In this document: piece by piece, positions 1-10,890 of the stretch
Layout: the number at the start of each line of letters is the position of its first letter
Numbering within the stretch: position 1 is the stretch's first letter
The notes under the pieces: generated by a model
The model's database searches: none
What the model saw: the letters and a program-made list of their open reading frames with translations, nothing else
What the model was told of the DNA's origin: nothing
Made by a program: the position numbers and the translations under genes
Assembly (NCBI GenBank): GCA_030295235.1
Contig: AP026126.1
Coordinates: 1-64,000 of the forward strand
From: Fistulifera solaris
Lineage: Eukaryota > Bacillariophyta > Bacillariophyceae > Naviculales > Stauroneidaceae
Reading direction: 5' to 3'
Length of the DNA: 64,000 bases

Positions 1-1
1 A

Positions 2-70
2 TTATAGAACTAATCGGATGAGAACGAAGCCGGCGATGATGAGACGCGTTTTGATCGTTGCCATTGTCAT
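2..70 (-). CDS. Possible N-terminus of a minus-strand gene cut by the window edge
   Basis: A minus-strand ATG at 70 (a second at 64) opens 22 codons that begin MTMATIKTRL and continue into a hydrophobic stretch like a signal peptide or membrane anchor. The frame reaches a stop at 2-4. This could be the first exon of a gene lying to the left, with a splice site or frame error hiding the rest, or it could be chance. No family can be assigned. Confidence 0.2.
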   Translation of the reverse strand: MTMATIKTRLIIAGFVLIRLVL

Positions 71-448
71 TCCTTGTTCGACGACGAAGAGGTTGAGCGT
101 TCATTTCTTTTTTTACACGGACGTCAGTCAGATTGAAGTAAGGTTAGCCTGGCATGGCATGGCATGGTGCGACTTTAAGGGCTCTTAATCTTTGATAGTT
201 GAAACGTGAAATCGAGGCGTTCTGTGCTTCATCCGTCCTTGGTTGGAACTTTCTTCTTCTCCAGGCTCCACTCGCTTTTCGCTCTCGATGCATTATTTTT
301 CTACTTTTGTTTCTATTGTTTTGCTCCGCGTTGTGTCTGTGTCTTTCGACAAGTAAAACCAAGTCGACCAGTGCAGCAAGGCACAAGAAAAACAGAAAAC
401 AATCTACATAGCAGTAAAAAAGAATAGTAAGCTGAACTAATCTTAATT
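71..448. other. Intergenic, probable promoter and leader of the W2-domain gene
   Basis: No convincing coding sequence. It contains a short direct repeat of GGCAT near 151-166 and pyrimidine-rich tracts around 250-330. An A-rich segment at 385-448 directly precedes the ATG at 449, as expected for a eukaryotic leader. Confidence 0.4.
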
Positions 449-2483
449 ATGGCTTCTTCCGGAAAGTTTGAAAGTAATAATTCAGTGCGAGGACCTCGAG
501 GCTCCTCCGATGGTCCCCGTTCGTCGAACCGAGGAGGACCACGTGAACCGACCCGTAATGAACAGGGTTCATCTTGGAGACGCGGAGGCGAAGGACGCGA
601 TGAAGGTCGGTCGTCGGAACGAAACAATTCGAACAATGAACGAGGACGCTGGCGCGGAGGGGATCGATCGAAAGGAGAAGGAGGACGCTCGTGGCGGGGA
701 GGAGATCGTTCGGGCTCGGATACTGCTCCGTCCAGTGGAGAGCGACCGCGCTTTCAATTGAGGCAGAAAGAGATGCGTGAAAATGAAGATCTGACGGCCC
801 AAATGGAAAAGCTAGATGTTCAAAATAATGATGAAACGACGGCCGACAATAAGGCGAATGACAATAATGAGGCGCCGCCGGGAAGACCCAAACGTGAACC
901 GGAAGTAGTCAATTCGCGTGCGGCAGGATTGTCGGGAGGTGATAACTCGTCTTCCTCTCGACGGGAGGTACGTATATATGACGTCGGAAACAGCGATTGT
1001 AACTTTAGGCTTCCATTTCTGATTCATTTTCTTTTTCAGAATCGTGATCGTGGATCTGCGCCCGGCCGAGGAGGGGGAAGTAATACTTTCCGCCGCGACG
1101 AAAAAGGGCCGCCTCCGACGGCCAACTCGCGTTTTGCAGCAGCAGCCGAAGCGGATCGATCCAATCGTGACGAAAAAGGGCCGCCTCCGACGGCCAACTC
1201 GCGTTTTGCAGCAGCAGCCGAAGCGGATCGATCCAATCGTGACGAAAAAGGCCGCCTCCGACGGCCAACTCGCGTTTTGCGGCGGCAGCCGAAGCGGATC
1301 GATCGAGACGCGAGGAACGAGGACCTCCTCCTGTTGCCAATTCGCGTTTCGCCGCGGCGGCTGAGGCTGATCGATCCAGTCGTGACCATCTTCGTCGCGA
1401 TGAAAGAGGACCACCGCCCATGGCCAACTCTCGATTCGCAGCTGCGGCTGCTTTGGCGGAACAGGAGAATATGGAGCGCGAGCAACGGCGTGCAGAGTAT
1501 GCCGAAGACCGAAAAGCGGGCGTTGGTAGATTTGATCGAGGCGGTCCCCCGTTACCGCAAAGTTCTCGATTTTCTTCGGCGGTCATGGCCGATAGTGACT
1601 ATGTGGATCGTGAAGAGCGAGATCGTCGAAATGCGGAACGTCAAAACGAAAGACATGATGGAGGACCGCGCGAAGATCGACGATTTGGAGGACCACGGGA
1701 AGATAGAGGCTATGGCGGGTCTCGTCATAATTCAGCCCCGGAACCAGAAAAGGATTACTTCGAATTGAGGAAAGAACAAAACAACAAGGTCGCGGAGTTG
1801 CTGAAGCCGAAAGCTCGTCCCGTGGAAGACAATATACTGAAGATTCCTGACAAGCCCGCCCCTCAGCATGAAGAGAACATGCTCAAAATGTCTATCAAGG
1901 AAGTTAAGAAAGAAACGGCACCTGCGACTACACCTAAAGCCAAAGAGCCTGAAGGTTCTGTACCGACTCCTCCGACAAATCATTCGGAAGAATCCCTCCA
2001 GGAATTCATTCGCGGCGACAAGCAAGGGAATGAGTTAAAAGCTTGGTGCGAGTCACAAGGTGCTGCATTACCGCCCGTCAAGCGCTTAGTGTTCAGTCTT
2101 TTATCCGAAAAGAAAAGCTCAATCCCGACATTAATTGCTCGTGGGCGGAGCCCTCCAAGTTCGGTGCTGCGTTCTTGAGTATGGTTGAAGAAGATTTGTA
2201 CGGTCAAATGCAAATTCTCTGGGGTATTCAGCAATATTGCGACAGTCTGGGTTTCCCGAAGCTCAATGATGAGTATATTGTTCAAGCCATGTTCCGGGCC
2301 ATGTACAAGTATGACTTAGCATCCGACGATGCCTTTCAAGCGTGGAAAGAAGACGAGTCGACCGAACACGAAAAGGGAAAAGTGACAGCTATTATTCAAA
2401 CCGTTGATTGGTTCAACTGGTTAGAAGAAGATGAAGAAGACGGTGGCGAAGAAGATGAGGAGGACTACGAAGAAGAGGAATAA
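449..2483 (+). CDS. RG-rich repeat protein with C-terminal W2 (eIF4G/eIF5-type) domain
   Basis: The protein is about 650 aa. The first ~170 residues are rich in Arg, Gly and Ser (RGG-like, RNA-binding type). The middle holds tandem repeats of about 24 aa around GPPPxANSRFAAAAEADRS. The last ~160 residues form a W2/AA-box domain: helical, with WGIQQYC, then FQAWKEDES, and an acidic end around WFNWLEEDEED. W2 domains of eIF4G, eIF5, eIF2B-epsilon and DAP5 bind partner initiation factors, so a translation-initiation role is inferred; no MIF4G domain is visible. One intron lies at 968-1039 (72 nt, GTACGT to CAG). The frame changes twice. One G is missing at 1250-1251 in the third repeat compared with its sister copies. 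Another shift lies in the A-rich stretch 2107-2117, at the start of the W2 domain. Both look like sequence errors because the protein resumes correctly each time. Confidence 0.75.
1097..1440 (+). repeat. 72-bp in-frame tandem repeat inside the W2-domain gene
   Basis: Units begin at 1097, 1169 and 1241 with a period of 72 bp. The first two are almost identical, and the third differs mainly by one missing G. At least two diverged units follow to about 1440, encoding the same Pro-Pro-Pro and Ala-Asn-Ser-Arg-Phe-Ala core. The near identity of the first units suggests recent expansion or ongoing homogenisation. Confidence 0.85.
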
Positions 2484-2599
2484 ACTAGTAAACTACCGAG
2501 TAGTACTCTTTTCATTTCGTTTCCAGAGTGAGGCTAGTAGAGTAGAATGGTTTATATGGGTGAATAAAGAGTAACTATTCAAGTTTCCTATTGGTGCAT

Positions 2600-3109
2600 T
2601 TATTCGTACCCACATGTAAGTGTGCAGTTTGTGAGCGAAGTTCTTGCTCGAAGCATGATGTAGCAATACCAATCATCGCCGATACCTCGGATATCACAGC
2701 TCTCGGGTGCGTTTCCTGCCGATTCGGCAACACATTCATATTCGGCCCCGTCATTCCAGTCATTGAGGAATTCCGGATAAATCCAGTAGCCTTCGTAATC
2801 TGTCATGTACAAGTTCACATTACCATCCTGACAGCTGACTTCACAAGAGCAAAAGTCGCGTCGATCGTTCGAGGGAGCCAAATAATACAAACGGAAAAGG
2901 CCGATAGGTAAAGCCGCAATCTCCGAGGTTTGTCCTGATTCGAGCAAAATACCTCGTTGCGGACCGTTGCATTGATGCAGCATGTTGCGATCGAAGAGTG
3001 TTTCGAACGACATATTGTAGACACCGAAGGTTGCAGCGACAAAGAGCAGCAACGTGCTTACGAGAGCAATCAATGTTCGGGAGACCTTTCTTTCCGTTCG
3101 CGCAGTCAT
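2600..3109 (-). CDS. Small Cys-rich, membrane-anchored protein (paralog 1)
   Basis: The protein has 169 aa. Residues 1-11 are charged. Residues 12-32 form one hydrophobic segment (LIALVSTLLLFVAATFGVY), consistent with a signal-anchor that places the rest in the lumen or outside the cell. The ectodomain has about nine cysteines, including FCSCEVSC and CNGPQRG, plus an aromatic block (GYWIYPEFLNDW). All these cysteines recur in the neighbouring paralog at 3798-4315. The single-exon reading frame is intact. I do not recognise the family; function is unknown. Conserved disulfide-type cysteines suggest a small folded extracellular or luminal domain. Confidence 0.75.
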   Translation of the reverse strand: MTARTERKVSRTLIALVSTLLLFVAATFGVYNMSFETLFDRNMLHQCNGPQRGILLESGQTSEIAALPIGLFRLYYLAPSNDRRDFCSCEVSCQDGNVNLYMTDYEGYWIYPEFLNDWNDGAEYECVAESAGNAPESCDIRGIGDDWYCYIMLRARTSLTNCTLTCGYE

Positions 3110-3797
3110 GTTTGAGATTAGTCAGATGAATAACAACAAGGAGGGAAAAAAGGCTCTAAATGCAGAAAGGCGAGGATTGGGGCGAGAGATTTTTGATGGG
3201 TGAACAAACTGGGCGGTGATCGGCGGAATGAATCTCTTACTGACATGAAGCGAAGTGTCAACGCGTCAACGGCTTTATTTCACTATAGGAGACTATGCAT
3301 AATAATATTTGTTACCGTTGACGTCCTTAATTTCTTAGGAGTTCCGTCCGTGTGACTCAGATTGATAGTACTTTCCCTTGCAACACTGACACGACAGGAT
3401 CGCCAATGACCGAATATTTAGCCTATATATTGAACGTCTTAAACGTGTGTTTGCCTAAGTAAACAAGAACGCAAAAGAAAACGTCATCTTGAATCCGAAC
3501 CCTAAGACCAGTTTCAAAAGTTTCGTCCACTTATTTGGCCAGGAAGGAGGCTATTGATTTGGCTCTTGTTGATCTAATTTCGAATTAGACCAACCTAAGT
3601 TTTAAATAGAAGAGTAAATGTCCCTATAGATGACTGAATGAAGCGTAAGGATGGCCAACCATGATGCCTTAAGAGACATTTAAAGTGGCTATTATATCAC
3701 AGGAAAAATGCTGCATTAACTTAGTCTAGATACTTGTAAAAGAATCGGAATAACTCTGCCTAATTTGTTATCAGGTCTTATTAAACTACATATGCTT
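3110..3797. other. Intergenic region between the two Cys-rich paralogs
   Basis: No coding signal. It holds the promoter side of paralog 1. At 3257-3272 there is a GTCAACGC/GTCAACGG direct repeat. The block at 3262-3281 resembles a block at 36146-36166 that lies at a similar distance upstream of the V-ATPase F gene. Confidence 0.4.
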
Positions 3798-4315
3798 TTA
3801 GACGTATTCACAAACCATATTGCAGCCGGTGGCGGCAGTTCTGGCTCGTACCATCGAGTAGCAGTACCAGTCATCATTCACTCCACGAATCGAGCAACTC
3901 TCTTTAGTATTGCCGCTTCGCTCGGAAACGCACTCGTACTCTTCTTCTGGGTTCCAGTTGTTGAGGAAATCAGGATAAATCCAGAAGGCTTCGAGATCGG
4001 TCATGTACAAATCGACATTGCCCGTAGCGCATACCACATCACACTGACAAAAGTCGTTTCGGTTGGCACTCGGAACCGGCATGTAGTAAAGCCGGACCGT
4101 AGCACGAGGCATAGCTGCCACGAAACTGGTTTCTCCGGGGAGAGCTTTTGACCTCGTTTCGGACCGTTGCATTGATGAAGCATGTTGCGGTCGAGAAGAG
4201 TCTCGAATGAAACAGAGCCGTTGTAGACACCCAAAGCGCTTGCGGCAAAGAGCAAGGCAGTGCTGCCGAGAGCAACCAAGCTGCGAGAGATCTTGCGTGG
4301 TTCTTCAGTTGTCAT
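3798..4315 (-). CDS. Small Cys-rich, membrane-anchored protein (paralog 2)
   Basis: This is a tandem paralog of 2600-3109. The start at 4315 is chosen because MTTEEPRKISRSLVALGS aligns with the start of paralog 1. It has the same layout: short basic N-terminus, one hydrophobic anchor, the NMLHQCNGPKRG motif, FCQCDVVC, FWIYPDFLNNW, WYCYSMVRART and a terminal Cys-rich end. All ectodomain cysteines match. The frame changes once at the T4 run 4146-4149 (A4 on the coding strand); one more A would restore the alignment with paralog 1. This looks like a base-calling error rather than decay, because identity continues on both sides. Function is unknown. Confidence 0.7.
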
Positions 4316-5177
4316 GTCAATAGAGCTTTCAGAAATAATAGCGAGTGAATGCTTCTTGCCCTGCAATGCTGCTCGGGGAAGAGAGGGCGCTTTTGAGACG
4401 ATGTGAGAGGCTCGTTGGGAAATTTCCCAAGTTTGACATCGGCATTCGGCAGGCTATTTTGTGTATAATACCAAATTGTATCGTACTGAGAGAGTCACGT
4501 GTTACTTCGTCGCCATCTCTACTCTACAACACTATTGTAGCACGCGCTCTTTCGTTATTGTTTAGAAATACTTTTGTCGTTGATATGTTCATAACTCCGG
4601 TAAAATGTGCTAACCAGAGTACAGTCAATCGTACTTCACAAATGAAAAATGACCGTTTCATTTTCTAGAGAAATATCGATTTTCGAGAAATTGACAATGG
4701 TCGATAGTCGACCTGACCTTACCATGTATAGACTTCATGTGCATCGTCAATGGTCTAGCTACTTGTACTACGATCTCGCTATGTTCCTTCGCGTCACATT
4801 TTGAGTGGATTTGTCTTCTGATTCGTTTCCCTTTTGGAAGAATCAACTTTGTTCTGAGAGGTTGTCAAATACGAAACAATCATGCCCCAAAGGTTTACAA
4901 CCGTTCAGCTCAAAGGGAGATGCACGGCAAGTTTTCGATCATCCTCGAATAAGGGATGCGTTCGAAAAGTAGCAGAACCTTTTCTATTTCCCTGGGACGT
5001 GGGTTATCCCGTTCGACAATAATGCTGATACGACGATATTGTACAGTCAGAGATGCAACGATGTAAATTCAAACTTGTTGAGTAGTTGATTCGACACAAT
5101 CAAAATTCTAAAGCTAAGGAACCTACAAAAGAAGATCCTCAGGGCGCCCTTCGATAACTTTACAAGGGCTTCTAGCG
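4316..5177. other. Intergenic; no gene seen
   Basis: This is the upstream side of Cys-rich paralog 2 and the downstream side of the HPPD-like gene. Open frames here are short, overlap each other on both strands and show no protein-like composition. No repeat or RNA gene was recognised. Confidence 0.4.
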
Positions 5178-7268
5178 CTAACAGGAATCCGATCGAGCCT
5201 GTCGAATCGCTTTCATTTGATCGTTGTAACGCGCGGAACATTCCATCAGAGCCAGGTTGCCAGCATTTTTACGCTCTTCCGCCTCCTCTCCCTTTTTCTT
5301 CCACATCTCAACTTCGGCATCATTACCGCCTTCCAGATGCAAAGCATTATCTTTTTCCTCGCAATAACCTTCTTCGGTCATTGCGTTTGATATAGCGGTC
5401 AAGATTGGGTCTGATTCATTCAGTTGGCTTGTAAAACAATCCACCACGGCTTGGTAATATTCGACTGCTTCTGTATCCGAAACAGCTTGGGCATCCGATT
5501 GAGCACGCATGGCTTTACTCACTTCTATGGATAGAAATAAGGTCAAAAGTTACGAATTCCTGCGCGATGCACAAAGCTGTAAGGGAGATCCGATTGTGTG
5601 TGAACACGAACCGCGACACTTACCGAACCCACCGCATCCCGGTTTGATTGCGACGGGGCAATCATTTTCGTCGTGACGTTCCGAGCACACCCTCTGTATG
5701 AACTCTAGAAAGGGCGCTTCATCATTCGGCTGTTTCTGTAGGATATTAGATGTAAAAATCTGATACAACAGGTCTTCTCCTTGAATGTCGACGAGAATCT
5801 GGTTACGCACGATGGCCAAGTACGTCTTTTCAGACACATGAGACCCCAGAAGTGAAAGAAGATTTCGATAACGTGATTGACAGATGCGTTCTATCAAGAT
5901 TTCTTTCTTCTCTGATAACATGGTTGTTGACTCTTTTCCGCTGATAGAGAGCTCTATAATTGCACTAATTCTAGCTCGGTCGACTGTAAGGTCCACGGCG
6001 CCATCTTTTGAGAGTATATTCTCGGTTCGTAGTGCGTCCAAAATTTTTTTCGCCAGATCTGCATCAATAATACCTTCCATTTCCAAATCTCTCGATGTGA
6101 GAATGCCGTAGTAGCTCCGAGGAATTTGAAGGAAAACGAAACCTTCACCCAGCGCCAGGCGATGATCGTTTGCCTGTTGAACAAAATCCACGAGACTCTC
6201 GACCCGTGACGCGATATGTTGCACTCCTTGTCCGAGCTGTTCCAAAAAGCCGTGAACATGACCTACAGCACTCAAAGCATTGTTGATTGGAAGATATACC
6301 TGGCTTTGATCCCGTAATGCAGTTGCTGGATTCGTTGTTTGCAACAGTGAAGTGTTTCCGGTGACAGTGCTTTCGATCTGAGCTTCTCCGGCAGCAACGA
6401 CGCCCGCATTAAAGTCGACTTTGGGAGTAAATCCGAGCGTATCGTGCAGAATATCAAGAAAATCGGTTCGACTGTGAACGTTCGAAACCCAGTGATCGAA
6501 ATAGGCTGGATACGTTGGTTGGTGGAACTCAGACTTCACCTCCTCGAATCCTGTTGCCTCGTAAAACGCATCTTCACTAGAATTTTCAATAAAACGAAGA
6601 ATCGTTCCCTCGTCCGGTTGTTGTTTGTTGTTGTCTCGATAGTATGCGTATACTTCCAATACTTTGACATGGTGCCCGATGTTTTGGTAGCTGTCGATCA
6701 ATTTCGGATGCTTTTCTTGATACCGCTTCAAAATTACGCGTAGATCATTGACTGCAAATCCCAGAACGCCAATACCCAAATGCCCATCGTGTGCTCGAAG
6801 AAAGCGGTCATATTTCTCTGGATCATTGAAAAGAACATGAGAAAAAGACATTGCGGCATACAAAAAGGAGAAATCTCATTGACTACTCTCACCCTCGGTA
6901 AACAAACTTGAAGAGGAAATGGGTTCCGTATTTCGGGCAGTTAAAATGAATTGTACTCCACGGGGGTCCTTTGAGGTGACTAGCAATCTTTGTGGTCCTA
7001 CTTTTGTTATCCGAAATCCTAAGCCCGCTAAGAATTGCTTCACAATGTCACGTCCGTGTGAAACGAATGTAGGAGATGAACCCATTCCAGGTAGCTGCTC
7101 CCACGCCTGATTCCTAAACTGATTATCATCGCAAGAGCGGCTAGCATGATGCTGGTAGAAGGTATTGAGCGTTTCCTGAAGCTGCTGATAGCTTGATAAC
7201 TTGTCCAAATGATCTACAAATAGTTGCACATGAGAGAAGGACACCTGGAAAGTGCTTGGTTCGTCCAT
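5178..7268 (-). CDS. 4-hydroxyphenylpyruvate dioxygenase-like (VOC) protein with C-terminal extension
   Basis: The inferred protein has 638 aa in three exons: 7268-6893, 6817-5624 and 5524-5178. The VOC-fold domains resemble HPPD and related alpha-ketoacid dioxygenases. The N-terminal half contains the FSHVQLFVDHLDK and GVQFILTAR segments. The catalytic half has candidate Fe(II) ligands in YFDHWVSNVHS, GQGVQHIAS and FLEFIQRVC, followed by CGGFG. HPPDs make homogentisate in tyrosine breakdown and tocopherol/plastoquinone synthesis; the exact substrate here is uncertain. An in-frame TGA just after the first exon disappears if a 75-nt intron (6818-6892, GTGAGA to CCAG) is removed. The second intron is 5525-5623. 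The last ~115 residues are a charged helical tail (EVSKAMRAQSDAQAVSD onwards) not found in standard HPPD. Confidence 0.7.
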
Positions 7269-8161
7269 TGTCGAAAAAATAAAGAAGCTAAGCGCAAGAA
7301 ATGAGGATTGATAGCCGGCAAAATTAAGACTGTTCTACTATCGTCTGGATTCGCAGAATCAATGGAAAGTGTGGTAAGAAATGGTGATGGCATGGTTGTT
7401 CTTTTCATGGTCCATTTATGCCAAAACGGTGCGAAAAGAATTCGGCGTGTTGACACTTTTGTTTGAATGGGTACCGCTAAGACTTGTACTTGAATACGGA
7501 GTAATACCTATTGAGTGACATTCATTCGGGACTAAAAACCTCCAGTCAGAATAATTGCAAAAGATCTATGGTAAAATCTCCAATTGGTGATCTCATTTCA
7601 TGGGAGAAAACTAAGGTAGGGCAATGTCCATTGAATAGAAAAATTAAAATGAACAGATTTTCTGAAACGGTTACTTCGCATTTTTGTGAAACAGTTCCTT
7701 CATGCAAAAGTTCATGGCTGAGCAGTCAACAACAACTTAAGCCTATTTTTCATTCGATTGTGAATGATGCAATCATGCTATTTTTCAGGAAAAGAGACCT
7801 GCCCCATTTAGTTAGTGCTGAGTAAGATCGAACCCAAACTTGAATCTTAGCACATCAGCACTGATTTTGACTTTATAGGATATAGCTTTACACTTTCTTG
7901 ACGATATTGGTAACAATTGAAGCTCCTATAACATAGGTTGATGCATTTGGTGATTCTCTCTACCTAGGCTAACGTCGATTTCGGCCAAAGAAAGAACAAT
8001 CAGATCCGCTCATTCATAGGGTATTATTCAATTTTCGATGAAATCGTTTGGCGTACAGAGTCCATTTGTAATTGCAGCTTCCGACAAGCAATTTTGTTGC
8101 ATCATTTTATGACTAATCAAAGCTACGCACTTTTTCAAACAAATCAAAACGGTTGAAATCA
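7269..8161. other. Intergenic; no gene seen
   Basis: AT-rich spacer holding the upstream region of the HPPD-like gene and the 3' side of the RING gene. A 104-codon plus-strand frame at 7511-7825 has no domain or splice context and is not accepted as a gene. Confidence 0.4.
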
Positions 8162-10150
8162 TTAACGGCTTCGAAATCCCTCTTCAATGTCAGGATTTGC
8201 ATCTTGAACGGTCGACGACAGCGTGCGTGCCCGCAACGGACTTTGCACAACTGCTCCAGAGGACGAAGTCACTGAGTCGGCATGGCTGAGAATACGCAAC
8301 AATCCTACCACAGGACGGCCTGTGGGACCCAGAGGTATATTGTGTTGACGACTGGGTGTGCTGCTATTGTCATCGAGCGGCATGTTCAAATGCGACGGAA
8401 TGTCAGTTCGACAGATGGGACAACTACGAGCCTGAAGAAGCCATTCTCGACAACACTGTTTGTGAAAAACATGCTTGCAATACGTTTCAACCACGACATC
8501 TGATCGTCGAAAATCCTCCATGCAAATGCAGCATTCTCTGGGATAATCACCGGAGGTCACATTCTGTACTATTGGGAGCATCTCGATGCATGTGCTAGGA
8601 GCCCCTGTATTACTGTAGGCCGCCGGAAAGACTGGTTGTGACGCTCCAGACTGTGACATTTGCGAAGATGAGGGATTGTAACCATTGTACGTCAACAAGG
8701 CCGCCACTATGCAGAATGGAAGGAGGTATCCGCAAATAATCGTAGCCCATGCCGCAATACTCAGAGAAATAAAAGCAGCACTTGCATTGTAAAGTTCTGG
8801 AGCCGTGTCACGGCATGTATTGTCACGATCCACAAAGACTGAATTGATCCCCAAGCGCAATACCAGCACGGCATAAATCAAATAGGCAATGTTGTACGCC
8901 ACCACACGCACCGGGATTCGTTGATTCGATGTTCCGTCCCACGAAAACACAACGCGCATAATATCTGTCCGAAAGACGTCGAGGACCAACTGCAGCGTCA
9001 CTAACCAAAAATAAGGTTTGAGCGGTACGTCACAGCTCTTGTCAAACGATACAACGTAAGAACTAGTGAGTACCACCCAACATACCAGTACTGCGAATAA
9101 GAGCAGACTGAATAAGAGCGCAACGAAGGTAATCACCAACTGGAATCGACGATTGATGCGGATCCACCTCATACGGGCTCTCCGTTCCGGGTCGTTGCTA
9201 TCGGAGGGCTCTGTCGCGTGCAGGGATGAATTAGATATTCGAGCCGGAGTTCCTGGTGTTCTCGAGAGATCTATCGATCCTCCTTGTACGTTTGACGCAT
9301 CTCCCTGTATTGGGCTCGTCATAGTATTCAAGCTATTGTTGCTGGCGTCGGTGGTCATCTCGATGGAAGACCTTCCTGGGGTTGATGGCCCGTGATAATC
9401 TGTCGCTACAATGTGATTATTTTGGCGGATGTTATCATGGGGTAAAAAAGTTAAAGCTCGTGAATGAGCCGAACACGGTAATTCTTCTGTAGCGGCGCGT
9501 CCGCGGCGTCGTCGTACTCGAGGCGCTTGCAATAAATGATTACGAAGACGCGCCGCGTCCGGTTCAGATTGAGTGCGATGCCGTGGAGGCCTCCGATGAT
9601 CACTTTCCATGGAAGGTTCATAACTAGCATCACAGTTCAAATCAAAATTGTTGCATAAGCGCGGACGAATCATGGTTATTTGGTTGCAGTGCTCGTCATC
9701 TTTGTCGTCTGAGTGATGTGCATCGTCGCTTTCTTTGACTTCTCGTTTCGCCCGAATCCAGTTTGTAATAGCGGCCATGCCGGCATCTAAGGACGCTCGG
9801 AGCCCCATTTTCGGGGCATCACCGTCGCATACTGCTGACTCATAGTAAAATGAACCAGAAGGATCTTCGCTTAAAGAAATGCTTATTCTCGCAAGAGGTG
9901 TCATCGGAATGCTACTAGAACAAAGAGGATCATCCATTCGATGATCCTCACTTTCAGGATCGTGCAAACACGGAAACGTGTCTTCGATTCGTACTGACGA
10001 CTCTTCTTTACTGGATTCATTCGAAAAGTCACAGGAATACCGTGAACTGGTTGTTGAAAGCGGGGAAGAAGCCTCGGTGTCGCAATCCTGTATTCTTTTC
10101 TCCGCCATCGACAGAGGATCCTCCCGATCCGTTGCTCCTTTCGCTCTCAT
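8162..10150 (-). CDS. Multi-pass membrane RING-H2 E3 ubiquitin ligase
   Basis: Single exon, 662 aa. Residues 1-330 are Ser-rich and charged, probably disordered. Four hydrophobic segments follow at about 336-362, 378-402, 412-440 and 455-489, giving a polytopic membrane core. The RING-H2 finger lies at about 540-583. Its ligands read C540-x2-C543, C558-x-H560-x2-H563-x2-C566, C577-x2-C580, the exact C3H2C3 pattern of E2-binding RING fingers. The architecture resembles membrane-bound ligases in secretory or endosomal membranes, but the substrate is not predictable. The frame is intact, with an ATG at 10150. Confidence 0.85.
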   Translation of the reverse strand: MRAKGATDREDPLSMAEKRIQDCDTEASSPLSTTSSRYSCDFSNESSKEESSVRIEDTFPCLHDPESEDHRMDDPLCSSSIPMTPLARISISLSEDPSGSFYYESAVCDGDAPKMGLRASLDAGMAAITNWIRAKREVKESDDAHHSDDKDDEHCNQITMIRPRLCNNFDLNCDASYEPSMESDHRRPPRHRTQSEPDAARLRNHLLQAPRVRRRRGRAATEELPCSAHSRALTFLPHDNIRQNNHIVATDYHGPSTPGRSSIEMTTDASNNSLNTMTSPIQGDASNVQGGSIDLSRTPGTPARISNSSLHATEPSDSNDPERRARMRWIRINRRFQLVITFVALLFSLLLFAVLVCWVVLTSSYVVSFDKSCDVPLKPYFWLVTLQLVLDVFRTDIMRVVFSWDGTSNQRIPVRVVAYNIAYLIYAVLVLRLGINSVFVDRDNTCRDTAPELYNASAAFISLSIAAWATIICGYLLPFCIVAALLTYNGYNPSSSQMSQSGASQPVFPAAYSNTGAPSTCIEMLPIVQNVTSGDYPRECCICMEDFRRSDVVVETYCKHVFHKQCCREWLLQARSCPICRTDIPSHLNMPLDDNSSTPSRQHNIPLGPTGRPVVGLLRILSHADSVTSSSGAVVQSPLRARTLSSTVQDANPDIEEGFRSR

Positions 10151-10890
10151 TCCGGCCTTTTATAAAGAAGCGCAAAGTATTCTCTTCTGAAAAACGCGCG
10201 ATTGGGTAGGCGGTGTGGCCCTTTTGCATGCAAAGGACAATAAAATTAACCGTTTTCTTATTCTCTCGTCCGCACTGCACCGCTTCCGGCTTTTCTCCGC
10301 AGTTGATTACCAGTATGTCACTTCAGTGCTGGGTCACGAAAATGACGTCTACACGAGGGTGATGGTGCGGTTTCCGTTGAACTACACTAGCTTATCCTTG
10401 AACTGTACACACAAGTCAGACACTACCCCCCCTGCGCGCTTCTCGTTGGTGGCTGGCAGGCGACTACTCGGCGACAGCCAAAAAACGAGGGAAAAAGGTG
10501 CTTGCGGCTTGCGGCGCCCGCACTTTCGTCCGGATTGTTGCGCAAACGACCATGAGTGGACCTTGTTGTTCGTTCTTATTCAAACAACGAGTATCCGTTC
10601 TTTTTCTCGGTTTTTCGCTCTTTTCATTCTTGGTAAGTGCAGAAATGCGTTGCAGCATTTCGGATGCATGCGATTGGAAAAGAAACGAGGCTGAATACCG
10701 TTGTAGAGTGTCTTAATTGTTGCAATAAGTGCTAATTCATCGATTCTCTTTTTGTCATTCATGCGGAATATCTCATTTGCGAACTTTCATTGTGCGTAGA
10801 GAATTAAGGACAAGAGAACATTCCATTGATAAAACAAAAATCCCCGCTTCTTCTTCGGCACATTAATAAACAAACATACAAAAGGACAGC
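10151..10890. promoter_or_regulatory. Divergent promoter region between RING ligase and PP1
   Basis: This 740-bp spacer separates two genes transcribed outward. No ORF has coding character. The last 40 bases before the PP1 ATG at 10891 are A-rich with CAAA steps (AATAAACAAACATACAAAAG), like other leaders in this window. Confidence 0.45.

Noticed and set aside
1005-1586. Several long minus-strand frames opposite the repeat region of the W2 gene
   Set aside because: They are shadows of the GC-rich tandem repeats; all mirror the coding repeat period and lack starts or splice sites.
6876-6892. In-frame TGA in the HPPD-like gene as a selenocysteine codon
   Set aside because: A phase-preserving 75-nt GT-AG intron removes it and gives a better join. 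No conserved Cys/Sec position is expected there.
7511-7825. 104-codon plus-strand frame as a gene
   Set aside because: No domain, no splice context, AT-rich composition like the surrounding spacer, and no partner copy.
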